Source of the DNA: Citrobacter portucalensis
Lineage (GTDB): Bacteria; Pseudomonadota; Gammaproteobacteria; Enterobacterales; Enterobacteriaceae
Length of the DNA stretch: 64,000 nt
NCBI RefSeq assembly: GCF_002042885.1
Contig: NZ_MVFY01000005.1
Location: forward strand, 248,001-312,000
Reading direction: 5' to 3'
The notes under the pieces are model-generated. The model was given only the letters and a program-made list of their open reading frames with translations. It was not told the DNA's origin and did no database searches. This document shows positions 21,488-32,973 of the stretch, piece by piece (positions within the stretch are counted from its first letter, which is position 1; the number at the start of each line of letters is the position of its first letter). Position numbers and translations under genes: made by a program.

Positions 21488-21535
21488 TAAAAAAAGAGCC
21501 GCTGGATGTTTTTTCATCATCAGTGGCTCTTTTTT
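21488..21535. terminator. Terminator downstream of lrhA
   Basis: AAAAAGAGCC...GGCTCTTTTT forms a strong stem (with CTG/CAG inner pairs around one mismatch). It has A- and T-runs on both flanks, so it can work on the minus strand for lrhA, which stops at 21570. Confidence 0.88.
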
Positions 21536-21569
21536 ACACTTACATTTTAAAACGTTTTTTTGTGACGCT

Positions 21570-22508
21570 TTACTCAAAGTCGCCTTCAACAATCAGCGAG
21601 TCATCTCCCCCTTCAGGGGTAAACTGATTGTATTGCCAAGGATTTTGATATGTCTGCATCGACTTAAAGATAACCTGAGCTAATTCATTTTGCGTGGCCG
21701 GATCGCTGCACAACAGATACTCGGTATCAGGCAGAGGTGGCAATCCGTCCGCCGCACCCAGTACGCGTAAATCCGGGCTCATCATTTCGACAGGACGGGC
21801 AGTAACGCCCAGCCCTGCTTTTACCGCCGCGCGGACCGCAGGCAATGTTGAAGCGACATAAGCCAAACGCCACGGGATCTGTGCGGCATTCAACGTCGCC
21901 AGCACGATATCGCGAAACGGGCTGGGATCGTCCAGCAGAACTAACGGCACCGGTTCCCCTTTTTGCAGGATATATTCGGCTGCGCAATACCAGTGCGTCG
22001 GTGAAGTTCGCAAATTCAGGCACTCAAAATCGCCAGGTCGGTTAGTGGTGACCACTAAATCCACTTCTTGCGACTTAAGCATCTCCACCATGTAGGCGTT
22101 GCGTTTCACTCTGACATCCAGTGCAAGTTTCGGATAAACCGAACTTATACGGTTAAGCAGAAAAGGGAGTATGGTATCGGCGGATTCATCAGAAGCACCG
22201 ATAGTTAACACCCCCTGAAGATTGTTAAACATCAATGATGAGCATGCCTCATCATTAAATCGCAGTATTTTCCTGGCGTAACCCAACAGCTGGATACCAT
22301 GCTCGGTCAGCAGTTTGTTGCGTCCATGGCGCGCGAACAACTCTTTCCCCACAAGTTGTTCAAGACGCTGCATTTGCTGACTTACCGCAGACTGAGTTCG
22401 ACATACCGCAGCTGCCGCAGCCGCAAAGGTATTCAGGTCGGCAACAGCAACAAAGGTTCTCAGCAGATCGAGGTCGAGGTTAATTATCGGACGATTTGCA
22501 TTTATCAT
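21570..22508 (-). CDS. lrhA: LrhA, LysR-type regulator of motility and RpoS
   Basis: This is a 312-residue LysR-family regulator. The N-terminal winged helix-turn-helix (about residues 12-70) contains [36 protein letters not shown] read in parts, and a substrate-binding-like effector domain follows. In E. coli LrhA represses flhDC, and so flagella, and affects RpoS levels. Its place beside nuo is conserved. In this genome it could also indirectly govern the sigma-28-type cheV promoter upstream of nuoN. It is transcribed away from a very long AT-rich region. Confidence 0.96.
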   Translation of the reverse strand: MINANRPIINLDLDLLRTFVAVADLNTFAAAAAAVCRTQSAVSQQMQRLEQLVGKELFARHGRNKLLTEHGIQLLGYARKILRFNDEACSSLMFNNLQGVLTIGASDESADTILPFLLNRISSVYPKLALDVRVKRNAYMVEMLKSQEVDLVVTTNRPGDFECLNLRTSPTHWYCAAEYILQKGEPVPLVLLDDPSPFRDIVLATLNAAQIPWRLAYVASTLPAVRAAVKAGLGVTARPVEMMSPDLRVLGAADGLPPLPDTEYLLCSDPATQNELAQVIFKSMQTYQNPWQYNQFTPEGGDDSLIVEGDFE

Positions 22509-23434
22509 AGTTTTTCACTTACTCGCGGGTCATACCGGGTTAATGCTGTGCATTCAGAATCAAACAACTCCATTTGTAATGTGCCTCCCTTCAGTTTCGC
22601 TTAGTGTAACCAAGTGAAAATAAGGATGTATTTGGTTTAACAAACGAAACAATTCTCTTTCTGAGCTATTTTAATACCCGTGATATTCATCGGAATATAG
22701 CAACGAGAAAGAGCCGTATTTTTAGCTGCTGGATGATTCTGACTAATGGGAAACATGTAAATTTTGTAAATTTAAAAAATAGTTAACGAACAATAATTTA
22801 CACATTAAAAACTAACTTTTCAGGATGTTAGGAACAACCAACAAACATTTGAATTATCGTAAAATTCGTACTACACACCATTTCATAGGAGTTATCTTAA
22901 CCTAAAACCACTATATTTATAAGTGTTATCGCGAATAATTCCGGGCAAATTGGTGTTATGTCAGTGCAACGGTTTTCGTATTATTGGCCAACTCAATTTG
23001 ATGTCGTTTAAATAATAAATAATAATTAATTAAGAATCTCTCAATTCATTAATTATGCTTAACAATGGATTCACACCGCATCACGTAGGGATCAGACCGA
23101 TAACAGATTTCGCAGGCCAAACCTCAGTATTTTCGAATTACGCCATTCAGCTGAGATCTCAGCTACTTTTTCTTTACAGGCCTAACTTTTTTTGACCAGA
23201 CAAATCACCATACCCACACCAACAAAGCAAAACATAAACCACAAAAAACACAATAATCAAGATTATTACTCTACAAAAATCACATTATTTAGTCATTAAC
23301 AGTGAATTATAATCCTCCTGCTTTCCAAAATCTTCTACTAAAGACCCTTCAAAACTCACCGTCGTGGGAGTACATTGTGCTGGGCTGACTTCCACGGCAG
23401 GGAGTGGCATTCACAGCTAAAAAGGTCAACGTTC
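22509..23434. promoter_or_regulatory. AT-rich lrhA-alaA intergenic region, no gene seen
   Basis: This 926-base divergent region must hold the lrhA (minus) and alaA (plus) promoters. It is strikingly AT-rich, with runs such as AATAATAAATAATAATTAATTAA near 23010-23037 (read in parts), suggesting H-NS-type or bent DNA. A perfect 16-bp palindrome, AGCTGAGATCTCAGCT, lies at 23149-23164. TATAAT at 23308-23313 is a good -10 for alaA, but its -35 is weak. I see no convincing open frame. Confidence 0.6.
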
Positions 23435-24652
23435 ATGTCCCCCATTGAAAAATCCAGCAAATTAGAAAACGTCTGTTATGACATTCGCGGCCCGGTTCTG
23501 AAGGAAGCAAAGCGCCTGGAAGAAGAAGGCAACAAAGTTCTGAAACTGAACATCGGCAACCCTGCGCCTTTCGGGTTTGAAGCGCCAGATGAAATTTTGG
23601 TGGATGTGATCCGCAATTTGCCAACTGCGCAAGGATATTGCGATTCCAAAGGCCTTTATTCAGCCCGCAAAGCAATCATGCAGCATTACCAGGCCCGTGG
23701 GATGCGCGACGTAACCGTGGAAGATATCTATATCGGTAACGGCGTATCTGAATTGATTGTGCAGGCCATGCAGGCATTGCTAAACAGTGGGGACGAAATG
23801 CTGGTTCCTGCACCTGATTATCCACTGTGGACGGCGGCGGTTTCGCTCTCTGGTGGTAATGCCGTGCACTACCTGTGTGACGAATCGTCAGACTGGTTCC
23901 CGGACCTGGATGATATCCGCGCCAAAATTACGCCGCGTACCCGTGGGATCGTCATCATCAACCCAAACAACCCTACTGGCGCGGTGTATTCTAAAGAGCT
24001 GCTGATGGAGATTGTTGAGATTGCCCGCCAAAACAATCTCATCATCTTTGCGGACGAGATTTACGACAAAATTCTTTACGATGACGCCGAGCACCACTCG
24101 ATTGCGGCAATGGCCCCTGACCTGCTGACTATTACCTTTAACGGCCTGTCAAAAACCTATCGTGTTGCCGGTTTCCGCCAGGGCTGGATGGTACTGAACG
24201 GACCGAAGAAACATGCCAAAGGGTATATCGAAGGCCTTGAGATGCTGGCTTCTATGCGCCTGTGTGCCAACGTTCCGGCACAACATGCCATTCAGACCGC
24301 ACTGGGTGGATATCAGAGCATCAGCGAATTCATCATGCCAGGCGGGCGTCTGTATGAGCAACGTAACCGCGCCTGGGAACTGCTTAATGACATCCCCGGC
24401 GTCTCTTGCGTAAAACCGCGCGGTGCGCTGTATATGTTCCCGAAAATTGATGCTAAACGCTTCAATATTCATGACGACCAGAAAATGGTACTCGACTTCC
24501 TGTTGCAGGAAAAAGTACTGCTGGTCCAGGGGACGGCATTCAACTGGCCGTGGCCGGATCATTTCCGCATCGTCACGCTACCGCGCATTGACGATATCGA
24601 AATGTCGCTGAGTAAATTTGAGCGTTTCCTGTCAGGGTATCGCCAGCTGTAA
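23435..24652 (+). CDS. alaA: AlaA, glutamate-pyruvate aminotransferase
   Basis: AlaA is a class I/II PLP-dependent aminotransferase that makes alanine from pyruvate. I start it at 23435 (MSPIEKSSKLENV, 405 residues, the E. coli length); upstream in-frame residues do not match the family. Landmarks are the NPNNPTGAVY loop, FADEIYDKI, and the PLP-lysine motif FNGLSKTYRVAGFRQGW around residue 240. It sits upstream of yfbR with a hairpin between them. Confidence 0.96.
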   Translation: MSPIEKSSKLENVCYDIRGPVLKEAKRLEEEGNKVLKLNIGNPAPFGFEAPDEILVDVIRNLPTAQGYCDSKGLYSARKAIMQHYQARGMRDVTVEDIYIGNGVSELIVQAMQALLNSGDEMLVPAPDYPLWTAAVSLSGGNAVHYLCDESSDWFPDLDDIRAKITPRTRGIVIINPNNPTGAVYSKELLMEIVEIARQNNLIIFADEIYDKILYDDAEHHSIAAMAPDLLTITFNGLSKTYRVAGFRQGWMVLNGPKKHAKGYIEGLEMLASMRLCANVPAQHAIQTALGGYQSISEFIMPGGRLYEQRNRAWELLNDIPGVSCVKPRGALYMFPKIDAKRFNIHDDQKMVLDFLLQEKVLLVQGTAFNWPWPDHFRIVTLPRIDDIEMSLSKFERFLSGYRQL

Positions 24653-24660
24653 CCACGCAA

Positions 24661-24690
24661 AGTGCTGCCGGGTTTGCATCCGGTAGCACT
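24661..24690 (+). terminator. Hairpin after alaA
   Basis: AGTGCTGCCGG and CCGGTAGCACT pair with one G-T wobble around an 8-base loop. There is no T-run, so it is a weak terminator or an mRNA-protecting element before yfbR. Confidence 0.5.
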
Positions 24691-24735
24691 CTCTGCGCAA
24701 AATACCGTTACTGAAGTCACTGAGTAAGGGTCGTT

Positions 24736-25335
24736 ATGAAGCAGAGCCACTTTTTTGCCCACCTCTCCCGTCTGAAACTCATTAACCGCTGGCCGCTGAT
24801 GCGCAACGTGCGCACCGAAAACGTGTCCGAACACAGTCTGCAGGTTGCCATGGTTGCCCATGCGCTGGCCGCAATTAAAAACCGTAAATTTGGTGGTCAG
24901 GTTAATGCTGAGCGTATTGCCCTGCTGGCGATGTATCACGATGCGTCAGAGGTGTTAACCGGCGATCTCCCTACCCCAGTGAAATATTTCAACTCGCAGA
25001 TTGCCCAAGAATATAAAGCGATAGAGAAAATTGCCCAACAAAAACTGGTCGATATGGTTCCCGATGAGCTGCGCGATATTTTTGCGCCGCTCATTGATGA
25101 ACATGCCTTAAGTGAAGAAGAGAGGTCGATTGTTAAACAGGCCGATGCCCTGTGCGCGTATCTGAAGTGCCTGGAAGAACTCTCTGCCGGTAACAACGAA
25201 TTTCTGCTGGCGAAAACACGTCTGGAAAAAACGCTGGAGTCACGACGCAGCGAAGAGATGGACTACTTTATGGACGTGTTCGTCCCGAGTTTTCACCTTT
25301 CATTAGATGAAATCAGTCAGGATTCTCCATTGTAA
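24736..25335 (+). CDS. yfbR: YfbR, 5'-deoxynucleotidase
   Basis: YfbR is an HD-domain phosphohydrolase that dephosphorylates dNMPs to deoxynucleosides, part of the dCTP-to-thymidylate salvage route. The 199 residues match E. coli. Metal-binding positions are visible as H33 (SEHSLQVA) and H68-D69 ([12 protein letters not shown]), with a later aspartate in KQADALCAY. It reads convergently towards yfbS, with a REP element between them. Confidence 0.95.
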   Translation: MKQSHFFAHLSRLKLINRWPLMRNVRTENVSEHSLQVAMVAHALAAIKNRKFGGQVNAERIALLAMYHDASEVLTGDLPTPVKYFNSQIAQEYKAIEKIAQQKLVDMVPDELRDIFAPLIDEHALSEEERSIVKQADALCAYLKCLEELSAGNNEFLLAKTRLEKTLESRRSEEMDYFMDVFVPSFHLSLDEISQDSPL

Positions 25336-25356
25336 GTTTGCGACGACGTTACCTTT

Positions 25357-25391
25357 GTAGGCCGGATAAGGCGTTAGCCGCCATCCGGCAC
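25357..25391. repeat. REP element between yfbR and yfbS
   Basis: GTAGGCCGGATAAGGCG...CGCCATCCGGCA is a typical REP hairpin between two convergent genes. Confidence 0.9.
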
Positions 25392-25398
25392 ATAAAAA

Positions 25399-27231
25399 TC
25401 AAAACGGAAACAGCATTGGGATCATCACCACGCACACCACCATCACAATGATGGTAAACGGCACGCCAATTTTTACGAAATCGCTAAAGCTGTAGTTACC
25501 CGGCCCGAGTACCAGTGTGTTTACCGGTGAAGAAACTGGCGTCATAAAGGCTGCGGAAGCCGCCATCGCAATCACCATTGCAAAAGGATACGGCGAAACG
25601 CCCATCGACTTTGCTGCCGCCAGCGCAATCGGCGCCATCAGTACCGCCGTCGCAGTGTTAGAGATAAATAACCCAATGGTCGCGCACAGCACGAACAGAC
25701 AGCCCAGCATCATATACGGGCCGTACCCTCCACCAACGTCCATTAGCCCTTTAACCACCAGATCAACACCGCCCGTTTTTTGTAATGCCAGCGCAAAAGG
25801 CATCATTCCGACAATCAAAATAATACTTGGCCAGTGAATGGCTTTGTAGGCGCTTTCGGCATCGATGCAGCGGAATTTTCCCATCAGCAAACAGGCGATA
25901 ATCGCGGCAACTGTATTAGGGATTTCATCGGTGAGCATTAACGCGACCATCAGCACCAGACAGAAAATCGCATGCGGCGCCTGGCTGTGCGCCGGAGAAG
26001 CTTCACTGACTTCCACGGGCATATTCAGCACCACGAAATCGCGCCCTTTTTGCCCCAACAAAGTGATGAGTTTCCAGTTGCCCACCACCAGAATGATATC
26101 GCCCATCAGTAGTGGTTCATCAACCACCGCTCCGGCCAGTGCCGTACCATCACGCTTCAGTCCGACGACATTAAGCCCGTAACGCGAACGAAAAGCGATT
26201 TCCCGTACCGTTTTGCCGATCAATTCCGATTCAGGAATCAATGAAATCTCGGCCATACCCACATCAAGCGCCTGCTCGGAGAAGTATTCACCACGCAGCA
26301 CCATCGGCTCCAACAGTTGCTCGCTGCAAAACTCACGCAGGTCAACGTCGGCCGCTGACATATCGATCAGCAATACGTCACGGGCACGGAACTCAGAAAC
26401 CCCGTTAACATCGACAATCACGCGGCGAAAACGCCGCCAGCGTTCAACACCAATCACGTTTGCCCCGTAGCGTTCACGCAATTTCAGGTCATCCAGACGT
26501 TGGCCAATCATGGGAGAACCCGGGCGAATCGCCAGGCGACGGGCACGCCCTGTCAGGCGATATTCTTTGATCAGATCGCGAAAGGTCCGGCGCTTCCAGC
26601 CGTCTCCCGGCTGCCCGGAGTCTTCACCTTTCAGCATAAAACGCATCACCAGCATATAAATTATGCCGAGTACCAACACCACCAGTCCCAGTGGGGTTAC
26701 GCTAAAAAAGCTAAAACCGTTAAGTCCTTCACGTAACAATTCACTGTTGACGACCAGGTTCGGCGGCGTTGCCACCAGCGTCATCATGCCGCTTATCAAT
26801 CCGGCAAAGCTCAACGGCATCATCAGCCGTGAGGGGGAGATTTGCATGCGCATGGAAACGCTTAAGACAACCGGAATAAAGATGGCGACCACACCGGTCG
26901 AACTCATGAAGGCACCGAGTCCGGCTACGGTTATCATCAGCAACACCAGCATTTTGACTTCACTGCTGCCGGCGACCTTCACCAGCCAGGCCCCCATTAC
27001 CGTCGCCACGCCGGTACGCACCAGGCCGTCGCCGATAATGAATAAAGCCGCTATCAAAATAACGTTAGGATCGCTGAACCCGGAAAAAGCCTCTGTGATG
27101 CTCAATGTTCCGCTCAGAACAAAGGCAATAATGACCAGCAAAGCGACCGCGTCCATACGCACTCTGCCAGTTGCAAACAAGACGACGGCAATCGCCAGCA
27201 ATGAGAGAACCCATATCAATTCACCGTTCAC
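25399..27231 (-). CDS. yfbS: YfbS, SLC13/DASS-type transporter with TrkA-C domains
   Basis: This 610-residue inner-membrane protein has N- and C-terminal blocks of hydrophobic helices of the divalent-anion:sodium symporter type. Between them (about 210-370) lie two soluble RCK_C/TrkA-C domains, each with a GxxLxxLxLRxRYGxxVxGxxR-like pattern ([36 protein letters not shown]). [13 protein letters not shown] near the C-terminus is the family signature. The substrate is not established. It is transcribed in the same direction as hxpA but sits behind hxpA's terminator. Confidence 0.92.
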   Translation of the reverse strand: MNGELIWVLSLLAIAVVLFATGRVRMDAVALLVIIAFVLSGTLSITEAFSGFSDPNVILIAALFIIGDGLVRTGVATVMGAWLVKVAGSSEVKMLVLLMITVAGLGAFMSSTGVVAIFIPVVLSVSMRMQISPSRLMMPLSFAGLISGMMTLVATPPNLVVNSELLREGLNGFSFFSVTPLGLVVLVLGIIYMLVMRFMLKGEDSGQPGDGWKRRTFRDLIKEYRLTGRARRLAIRPGSPMIGQRLDDLKLRERYGANVIGVERWRRFRRVIVDVNGVSEFRARDVLLIDMSAADVDLREFCSEQLLEPMVLRGEYFSEQALDVGMAEISLIPESELIGKTVREIAFRSRYGLNVVGLKRDGTALAGAVVDEPLLMGDIILVVGNWKLITLLGQKGRDFVVLNMPVEVSEASPAHSQAPHAIFCLVLMVALMLTDEIPNTVAAIIACLLMGKFRCIDAESAYKAIHWPSIILIVGMMPFALALQKTGGVDLVVKGLMDVGGGYGPYMMLGCLFVLCATIGLFISNTATAVLMAPIALAAAKSMGVSPYPFAMVIAMAASAAFMTPVSSPVNTLVLGPGNYSFSDFVKIGVPFTIIVMVVCVVMIPMLFPF

Positions 27232-27273
27232 AACATATCCTTGTTAAATGAGAGGGATGGACTGATTCTGCCA

Positions 27274-27299
27274 TAAAAAAGCCCCAACAATCTGGGGCT
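27274..27299 (-). terminator. Terminator after hxpA (minus strand)
   Basis: On the minus strand AGCCCCA-GATTGT-TGGGGCT is followed by TTTTT. It lies 9 bases past the hxpA stop and upstream of yfbS, so it closes the yfbU-hxpA unit. Confidence 0.9.
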
Positions 27300-27308
27300 A
27301 AATCATGA

Positions 27309-27968
27309 TCAGGTATTTCTTATAACGACCACATTTCCGTTGGGTTGTTTGGTCACAGAAATATGTTCCAGACTGGTCAGCGAAAAATCAACTTCGTCCA
27401 GACGCGGCGTATCCGCTGGCGCGTTAACCGCGATGACATGACACCCAGCAGCCAGTCCTGAGAGCACCCCGGCGGGGGCATCTTCCACGACTGCACATTC
27501 CTGCGGTGCCAGGCCCAGAAGCTGAGCGCCTAACAGATACGCGTCTGGCTCTGGTTTCCCTCTTTTTACCCGCTCGGCGGTGACAAACACTTCAGGAGCA
27601 GGAAGCCCGGCAACACGATGACGCGCACGTGCGACCGGCATAGAACCGGAGGTCACAATCGCCCATGGAATACCTGCTTTATTGAGATGGTTGAGTAAAT
27701 CAACTGCCCCCGGCAGCGCGGTGATCCCGGCGGTTTCCGTCGCTTCGATCTGTTCCAGACGGGTAAATTCCGCGGCGATCTCTGCCTCAGACTTGCCCAC
27801 CATAAAGTGTCGCAGGGAGGTAATGGCCTGCTTGCCATGAATAAAGCCGAGTACCTCGGCGTGATCGAGGCCGAAGCGATCGGCCCAGTTGCACCACGCA
27901 CGCTCTACTGCGGGTAAGGAATCGACCAACGTTCCATCCAGATCAAACAGAAAACCTTTGCACTGCAC
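27309..27968 (-). CDS. hxpA: HxpA (YfbT), HAD-family sugar phosphatase
   Basis: This HAD hydrolase acts on hexitol/sugar phosphates in E. coli. Motif I is FDLDGTLVDS, motif II IVTSGSM, motif III the lysine in RVKRGKPEPDAYL, and motif IV VVEDAPAG. I choose the GTG at 27968 (219 residues, against 216 in E. coli). It lies 8 bases after the yfbU stop with a GAGGGGG ribosome site, and homology begins there; an upstream ATG would overlap yfbU. The tight spacing suggests coupling to yfbU. Confidence 0.9.
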   Translation of the reverse strand: MQCKGFLFDLDGTLVDSLPAVERAWCNWADRFGLDHAEVLGFIHGKQAITSLRHFMVGKSEAEIAAEFTRLEQIEATETAGITALPGAVDLLNHLNKAGIPWAIVTSGSMPVARARHRVAGLPAPEVFVTAERVKRGKPEPDAYLLGAQLLGLAPQECAVVEDAPAGVLSGLAAGCHVIAVNAPADTPRLDEVDFSLTSLEHISVTKQPNGNVVVIRNT

Positions 27969-27978
27969 GCTCGCCCCC

Positions 27979-28537
<559 letters not shown>

Positions 28538-28556
28538 ATGCGTAATCAGGGGTCAA

Positions 28557-29012
28557 TTACAAATCATCAAGGAAAGTTTTATCCAGTTGTTTGAAGGCGC
28601 GCTTAAGCGTGTCAGCCAGCGCCTGGTAATCCGGCTTTCCTTCTACCGGAGAGAGCGCCTGCCCAGCTTCTTGCAATTTACCCCGAACTTCGTAGAACCA
28701 ATTGAGAATTGAAGGCGGCAGCGGCGTTACAGAACGTTTTCCCAGCCACCACATCCCCTGCATCGGCAGGCTAAGCGCAAACAGCGCAGTCGCCACGGCC
28801 GGGCCCAACTGCCCCCCTAACGCAATTTGCCAACATAAGGTGAAGACGGCGATAGGCGGCATAAAACGGATCGCGTAACGCGTCATGCGGATCACGCGGT
28901 TCTCAACAAACACGGGCGCAAGGCGCTTTTCCATTGGCCACGTCTTTGCATAGTGCTGCCCCCGGCGAAACAAGCTGAAAAAATTGACGGAGCGATTATC
29001 CGGTGTCGACAT
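28557..29012 (-). CDS. yfbV: YfbV (UPF0208), inner-membrane protein
   Basis: This 151-residue protein has two membrane helices (about residues 44-66 and 70-90) and a soluble C-terminal part. E. coli YfbV is reported to help keep MatP-marked Ter DNA insulated from neighbouring macrodomains. The start at 29012 ([12 protein letters not shown]) gives the E. coli length; upstream in-frame residues are AT-rich intergenic DNA. It is divergent from ackA, and its conserved neighbourhood supports the call. Confidence 0.93.
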   Translation of the reverse strand: MSTPDNRSVNFFSLFRRGQHYAKTWPMEKRLAPVFVENRVIRMTRYAIRFMPPIAVFTLCWQIALGGQLGPAVATALFALSLPMQGMWWLGKRSVTPLPPSILNWFYEVRGKLQEAGQALSPVEGKPDYQALADTLKRAFKQLDKTFLDDL

Positions 29013-29351
29013 GGCGGTTACCTCAACTTCACATATAAAAATTAAAAAATTTGTGCAAAACAACAACTACAAGGGACATCGTTCAAAACATTTTGTCTTT
29101 GATACCCACATTCAGGTATCCTGTGCCGGCCTGTAAGGCCTGTAGTCCAAAATCATTGAGTCGTCAAATTGGCATACATTATGCCATTGCCTGAAAAATA
29201 CGCAAAATGACATAGACTCAAAGGTATTTATTCCATCGTGCCCAAAAAGACTATGGCGCATGATGTTAATCATAAACGTCGGTGTCATCATGCGCTACGC
29301 TCTATGACTCCCTGACGTTTTTTTAGCCACGTATCATAAATAGGTACTTCC
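29013..29351. promoter_or_regulatory. yfbV-ackA divergent intergenic region with ackA leader hairpin
   Basis: No gene is seen. A perfect 10-bp inverted repeat, GCGCATGATG (29256-29265) and CATCATGCGC (29286-29295) with a 20-base loop, lies 57 bases before the ackA start and would be in its mRNA leader. GGCCTGTAAGGCC-type sequence near 29126-29140 gives a second short dyad. Promoters for both genes must be here, but I cannot fix them. Confidence 0.5.
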
Positions 29352-30554
29352 ATGTCGAGTAAGTTAGTACTGGTTCTGAACTGCGGTAGCTCCTCACTGA
29401 AATTTGCCATCATCGATGCAGTAAACGGTGAAGAATACCTCTCTGGTTTAGCCGAATGTTTCCATCTCCCAGAAGCACGTATCAAGTGGAAAATGGACGG
29501 CGGTAAACAAGAAGCGGCTTTAGGTGCAGGCGCCGCTCACAGTGAAGCGCTGAACTTTATCGTTAACACTATTCTGGCACAAAAACCAGAATTGTCTGCG
29601 CAATTGACCGCTATTGGTCACCGTATCGTACACGGCGGCGAGAAGTACACCAGCTCCGTGGTTATCGATGATTCCGTTATTCAGGGCATCAAAGATTCTG
29701 CCTCTTTCGCACCACTGCATAACCCGGCTCACCTGATCGGTATCGCAGAAGCGCTGAAATCCTTCCCTAATCTGAAAGACAAAAACGTGGCTGTATTCGA
29801 CACCGCGTTCCATCAGACTATGCCGGAAGAGTCTTACCTCTATGCTCTGCCGTACAGCCTGTACAAAGAACACGGCGTTCGTCGTTACGGCGCGCACGGT
29901 ACCAGCCACTTCTTCGTCACTCAGGAAGCGGCAAAAGTGCTGAACAAACCGGTTGAAGAGCTGAACATCATCACTTGCCACCTGGGCAATGGCGGTTCTG
30001 TATCTGCTATCCGTAACGGTAAATGTGTTGATACCTCCATGGGTCTAACCCCGCTGGAAGGTCTGGTGATGGGTACGCGTTCCGGTGACATCGACCCGGC
30101 GATCATCTTCCACCTGCACGATACCCTGGGCATGAGCGTTGACCAGATCAACAAAATGCTGACCAAAGAGTCCGGCCTGCTGGGTCTGACCGAAGTCACC
30201 AGCGACTGCCGTTATGTTGAAGATAACTACGCTACTAAAGAAGACGCTAAACGTGCAATGGACGTTTACTGCCACCGTCTGGCGAAATACATCGGTTCTT
30301 ACACTGCGCTGATGGATGGTCGTCTGGATGCAGTTGTCTTCACCGGTGGTATCGGTGAAAACGCAGCGATGGTTCGTGAACTGTCTCTGGGCAAACTGGG
30401 CGTTCTGGGCTTTGAAGTTGACCACGAACGTAACCTGGCCGCACGTTTCGGCAAATCTGGTTTCATCAACAAAGAAGGTACCCGTCCTGCGCTGGTTATC
30501 CCAACCAACGAAGAACTGGTTATCGCGCAAGACGCGAGCCGCCTGACTGCCTGA
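29352..30554 (+). CDS. ackA: AckA, acetate kinase
   Basis: AckA interconverts acetyl phosphate plus ADP and acetate plus ATP, the last step of acetate overflow. The 400 residues match E. coli. ASKHA-fold motifs are present: [12 protein letters not shown] (phosphate 1), [24 protein letters not shown] (phosphate 2), and [13 protein letters not shown] (adenosine). pta follows 75 bases later with a hairpin in the gap, the standard ackA-pta operon. Codon use is strongly biased, as in a highly expressed gene. Confidence 0.98.
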   Translation: MSSKLVLVLNCGSSSLKFAIIDAVNGEEYLSGLAECFHLPEARIKWKMDGGKQEAALGAGAAHSEALNFIVNTILAQKPELSAQLTAIGHRIVHGGEKYTSSVVIDDSVIQGIKDSASFAPLHNPAHLIGIAEALKSFPNLKDKNVAVFDTAFHQTMPEESYLYALPYSLYKEHGVRRYGAHGTSHFFVTQEAAKVLNKPVEELNIITCHLGNGGSVSAIRNGKCVDTSMGLTPLEGLVMGTRSGDIDPAIIFHLHDTLGMSVDQINKMLTKESGLLGLTEVTSDCRYVEDNYATKEDAKRAMDVYCHRLAKYIGSYTALMDGRLDAVVFTGGIGENAAMVRELSLGKLGVLGFEVDHERNLAARFGKSGFINKEGTRPALVIPTNEELVIAQDASRLTA

Positions 30555-30559
30555 TTTCA

Positions 30560-30582
30560 CACCGCCAGCCTAGCTGGCGGTG
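30560..30582 (+). terminator. Intercistronic hairpin between ackA and pta
   Basis: CACCGCCAG-CCTAG-CTGGCGGTG is followed by CTGTTTTG. The T-run is imperfect, so it may reduce rather than block read-through into pta, or protect the ackA 3' end. Confidence 0.7.
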
Positions 30583-30629
30583 CTGTTTTGTAACCCGTCT
30601 AAATTGGCGGTAACGAAAGAGGATAAACC

Positions 30630-32774
30630 GTGTCCCGTATTATTATGCTGATCCCTACCGGAACCAGCGTCGGCCTGACCAGCGTCAGCCTTGGCGTGAT
30701 CCGCGCAATGGAACGCAAAGGCGTTCGTCTGAGCGTCTTTAAGCCGATCGCTCAACCGCGTGCCGGTGGCGATGCGCCAGACCAGACTACCAGCATCGTC
30801 CGTGCTAACTCTTCTCTGCCAGCCGCAGAGCCGCTGAAGATGAGCCACGTTGAATCTCTGCTGTCCAGCAATCAGAAAGATGTGCTGATGGAAGAGATCA
30901 TCGCTAACTACCACGCGAACACCAAAGACGCTGAAGTTGTACTGGTTGAAGGCCTGGTCCCAACCCGTAAACATCAGTTCGCGCAGTCTCTGAACTACGA
31001 AATCGCGAAAACGCTGAACGCGGAAATCGTCTTCGTTATGTCTCAGGGTACCGACACCCCGGAACAGCTGAACGAGCGTATTGAACTGACTCGCAGCAGC
31101 TTCGGCGGCGCGAAAAACACCAACATCACCGGCGTAATCGTTAACAAACTGAACGCACCGGTTGATGAGCAGGGCCGTACTCGCCCGGATCTGTCCGAGA
31201 TTTTCGACGACTCTTCCAAAGCGAAAGTGATCAAAGTTGATCCGGCTAAACTGCAAGAATCCAGTCCGCTGCCGGTTCTGGGCGCGGTGCCATGGAGCTT
31301 CGATCTGATCGCTACTCGTGCAATCGATATGGCGCGTCATCTGAACGCCACCATCGTTAACGAAGGCGATATCAACACCCGTCGCGTGAAGTCTGTGACG
31401 TTCTGCGCACGCAGCATTCCACATATGCTGGAACACTTCCGCGCAGGCTCCCTGCTGGTAACTTCCGCAGATCGTCCTGACGTGCTGGTTGCAGCATGCC
31501 TGGCGGCCATGAACGGCGTGGAAATCGGTGCCCTGCTGCTGACTGGCGGCTACGAAATGGACGCGCGCATCACTAAACTGTGCGAACGTGCATTTGAAAC
31601 CGGCCTGCCGGTATTCATGGTGAACACCAACACCTGGCAGACCTCTCTGAGCCTGCAGAGCTTCAACCTGGAAGTTCCGGTTGACGATCACGAGCGCATT
31701 GAGAAAGTTCAGGAATACGTTGCTAACTACATCAACGCTGACTGGATTGAATCCCTGACGGCAACCTCTGAGCGTAGCCGTCGTCTGTCTCCGCCAGCGT
31801 TCCGTTATCAGTTGACCGAGCTGGCGCGCAAAGCGGGCAAACGCGTTGTTCTGCCGGAAGGTGACGAACCGCGCACCGTTAAAGCGGCAGCCATCTGTGC
31901 TGAACGTGGTATCGCAACCTGCGTACTGCTGGGTAACCCGGATGAGATCACCCGCGTTGCAGCCTCTCAGGGCGTTGAACTGGGCGCTGGTGTAGAAATC
32001 GTTGATCCAGATGTGGTTCGCGAAAGCTACGTTGCTCGCCTGGTCGAACTGCGTAAAAACAAAGGTATGACCGAAACCGTTGCCCGCGAACAGCTGGAAG
32101 ACAACGTGGTTCTCGGTACCCTGATGCTGGAACAGGACGATGTTGACGGTCTGGTTTCTGGTGCAGTACACACCACCGCGAACACCATCCGTCCGCCGCT
32201 GCAGCTGATCAAAACTGCACCGGGTAGCTCTCTGGTGTCTTCCGTGTTCTTCATGCTGCTGCCGGATCAGGTTTACGTTTACGGCGACTGCGCGATCAAC
32301 CCGGATCCGACTGCAGAGCAGCTGGCAGAAATCGCGATTCAGTCCGCTGATTCCGCAATTGCCTTCGGTATCGAACCGCGAGTAGCGATGCTCTCCTACT
32401 CCACCGGTACTTCTGGTGCAGGTAGTGACGTAGAGAAAGTTCGCGAAGCAACCCGTCTGGCACAGGAAAAACGTCCTGACCTGATGATCGACGGTCCGCT
32501 GCAGTACGACGCCGCTGTTATGGCTGACGTAGCGAAATCCAAAGCGCCGAACTCTCCGGTTGCAGGTCGCGCTACCGTGTTCATCTTCCCGGATCTGAAC
32601 ACCGGTAACACCACTTACAAAGCGGTACAGCGTTCTGCCGACCTGATCTCCATCGGGCCAATGCTGCAGGGTATGCGCAAGCCGGTGAACGACCTGTCTC
32701 GTGGCGCGCTGGTAGACGATATCGTCTACACCATCGCACTGACCGCGATCCAGTCTTCCCAGCAGCAGCAATAA
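30630..32774 (+). CDS. pta: Pta, phosphate acetyltransferase (long, regulated form)
   Basis: Pta converts acetyl-CoA and phosphate to acetyl phosphate. The 714 residues are the long enterobacterial form: an N-terminal P-loop/BioD-like regulatory domain ([24 protein letters not shown], read in parts), a central DRTGG domain (about 220-330), and the C-terminal catalytic domain (about 390-710) with [13 protein letters not shown] and [15 protein letters not shown]. It lies downstream of ackA and ends before a strong terminator. Confidence 0.98.
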   Translation: MSRIIMLIPTGTSVGLTSVSLGVIRAMERKGVRLSVFKPIAQPRAGGDAPDQTTSIVRANSSLPAAEPLKMSHVESLLSSNQKDVLMEEIIANYHANTKDAEVVLVEGLVPTRKHQFAQSLNYEIAKTLNAEIVFVMSQGTDTPEQLNERIELTRSSFGGAKNTNITGVIVNKLNAPVDEQGRTRPDLSEIFDDSSKAKVIKVDPAKLQESSPLPVLGAVPWSFDLIATRAIDMARHLNATIVNEGDINTRRVKSVTFCARSIPHMLEHFRAGSLLVTSADRPDVLVAACLAAMNGVEIGALLLTGGYEMDARITKLCERAFETGLPVFMVNTNTWQTSLSLQSFNLEVPVDDHERIEKVQEYVANYINADWIESLTATSERSRRLSPPAFRYQLTELARKAGKRVVLPEGDEPRTVKAAAICAERGIATCVLLGNPDEITRVAASQGVELGAGVEIVDPDVVRESYVARLVELRKNKGMTETVAREQLEDNVVLGTLMLEQDDVDGLVSGAVHTTANTIRPPLQLIKTAPGSSLVSSVFFMLLPDQVYVYGDCAINPDPTAEQLAEIAIQSADSAIAFGIEPRVAMLSYSTGTSGAGSDVEKVREATRLAQEKRPDLMIDGPLQYDAAVMADVAKSKAPNSPVAGRATVFIFPDLNTGNTTYKAVQRSADLISIGPMLQGMRKPVNDLSRGALVDDIVYTIALTAIQSSQQQQ

Positions 32775-32782
32775 TCTGCCGA

Positions 32783-32810
32783 GTGTGCCGGATCTCTTAT
32801 CCGGCAACAC
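32783..32810. repeat. REP-like hairpin after pta
   Basis: GTGTGCCGGAT-CTCTT-ATCCGGCAACAC forms a stem with one extra base. It sits between the pta stop and the terminator. Confidence 0.7.
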
Positions 32811-32821
32811 ATCTGCTTATC

Positions 32822-32854
32822 AAACCGGAAATAGCTGATATTTCCGGTTTTTTT
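32822..32854 (+). terminator. Rho-independent terminator of ackA-pta
   Basis: AAACCGGAAATA-GCTGA-TATTTCCGGTTT is a perfect 12-bp stem followed by a run of T. Confidence 0.95.
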
Positions 32855-32973
32855 ATGTCTTTTTCCCCTTTGGCATAATCTGAAACATTTGCCTGGATGC
32901 GCTGCATCAATGAATAACTATTCTTCTGTTCGCATACTTACTCTCTTTTGCGTTGCAACAGGGATAGTCTTTC

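Noticed and set aside
30570-32810. 746-codon open frame on the minus strand opposite pta
   Set aside because: It is an exact shadow of the strongly codon-biased pta gene, has no recognisable domains, is cysteine- and histidine-rich in the way antisense frames are, and lacks a ribosome site. Ribosome profiling would be needed to revive it.
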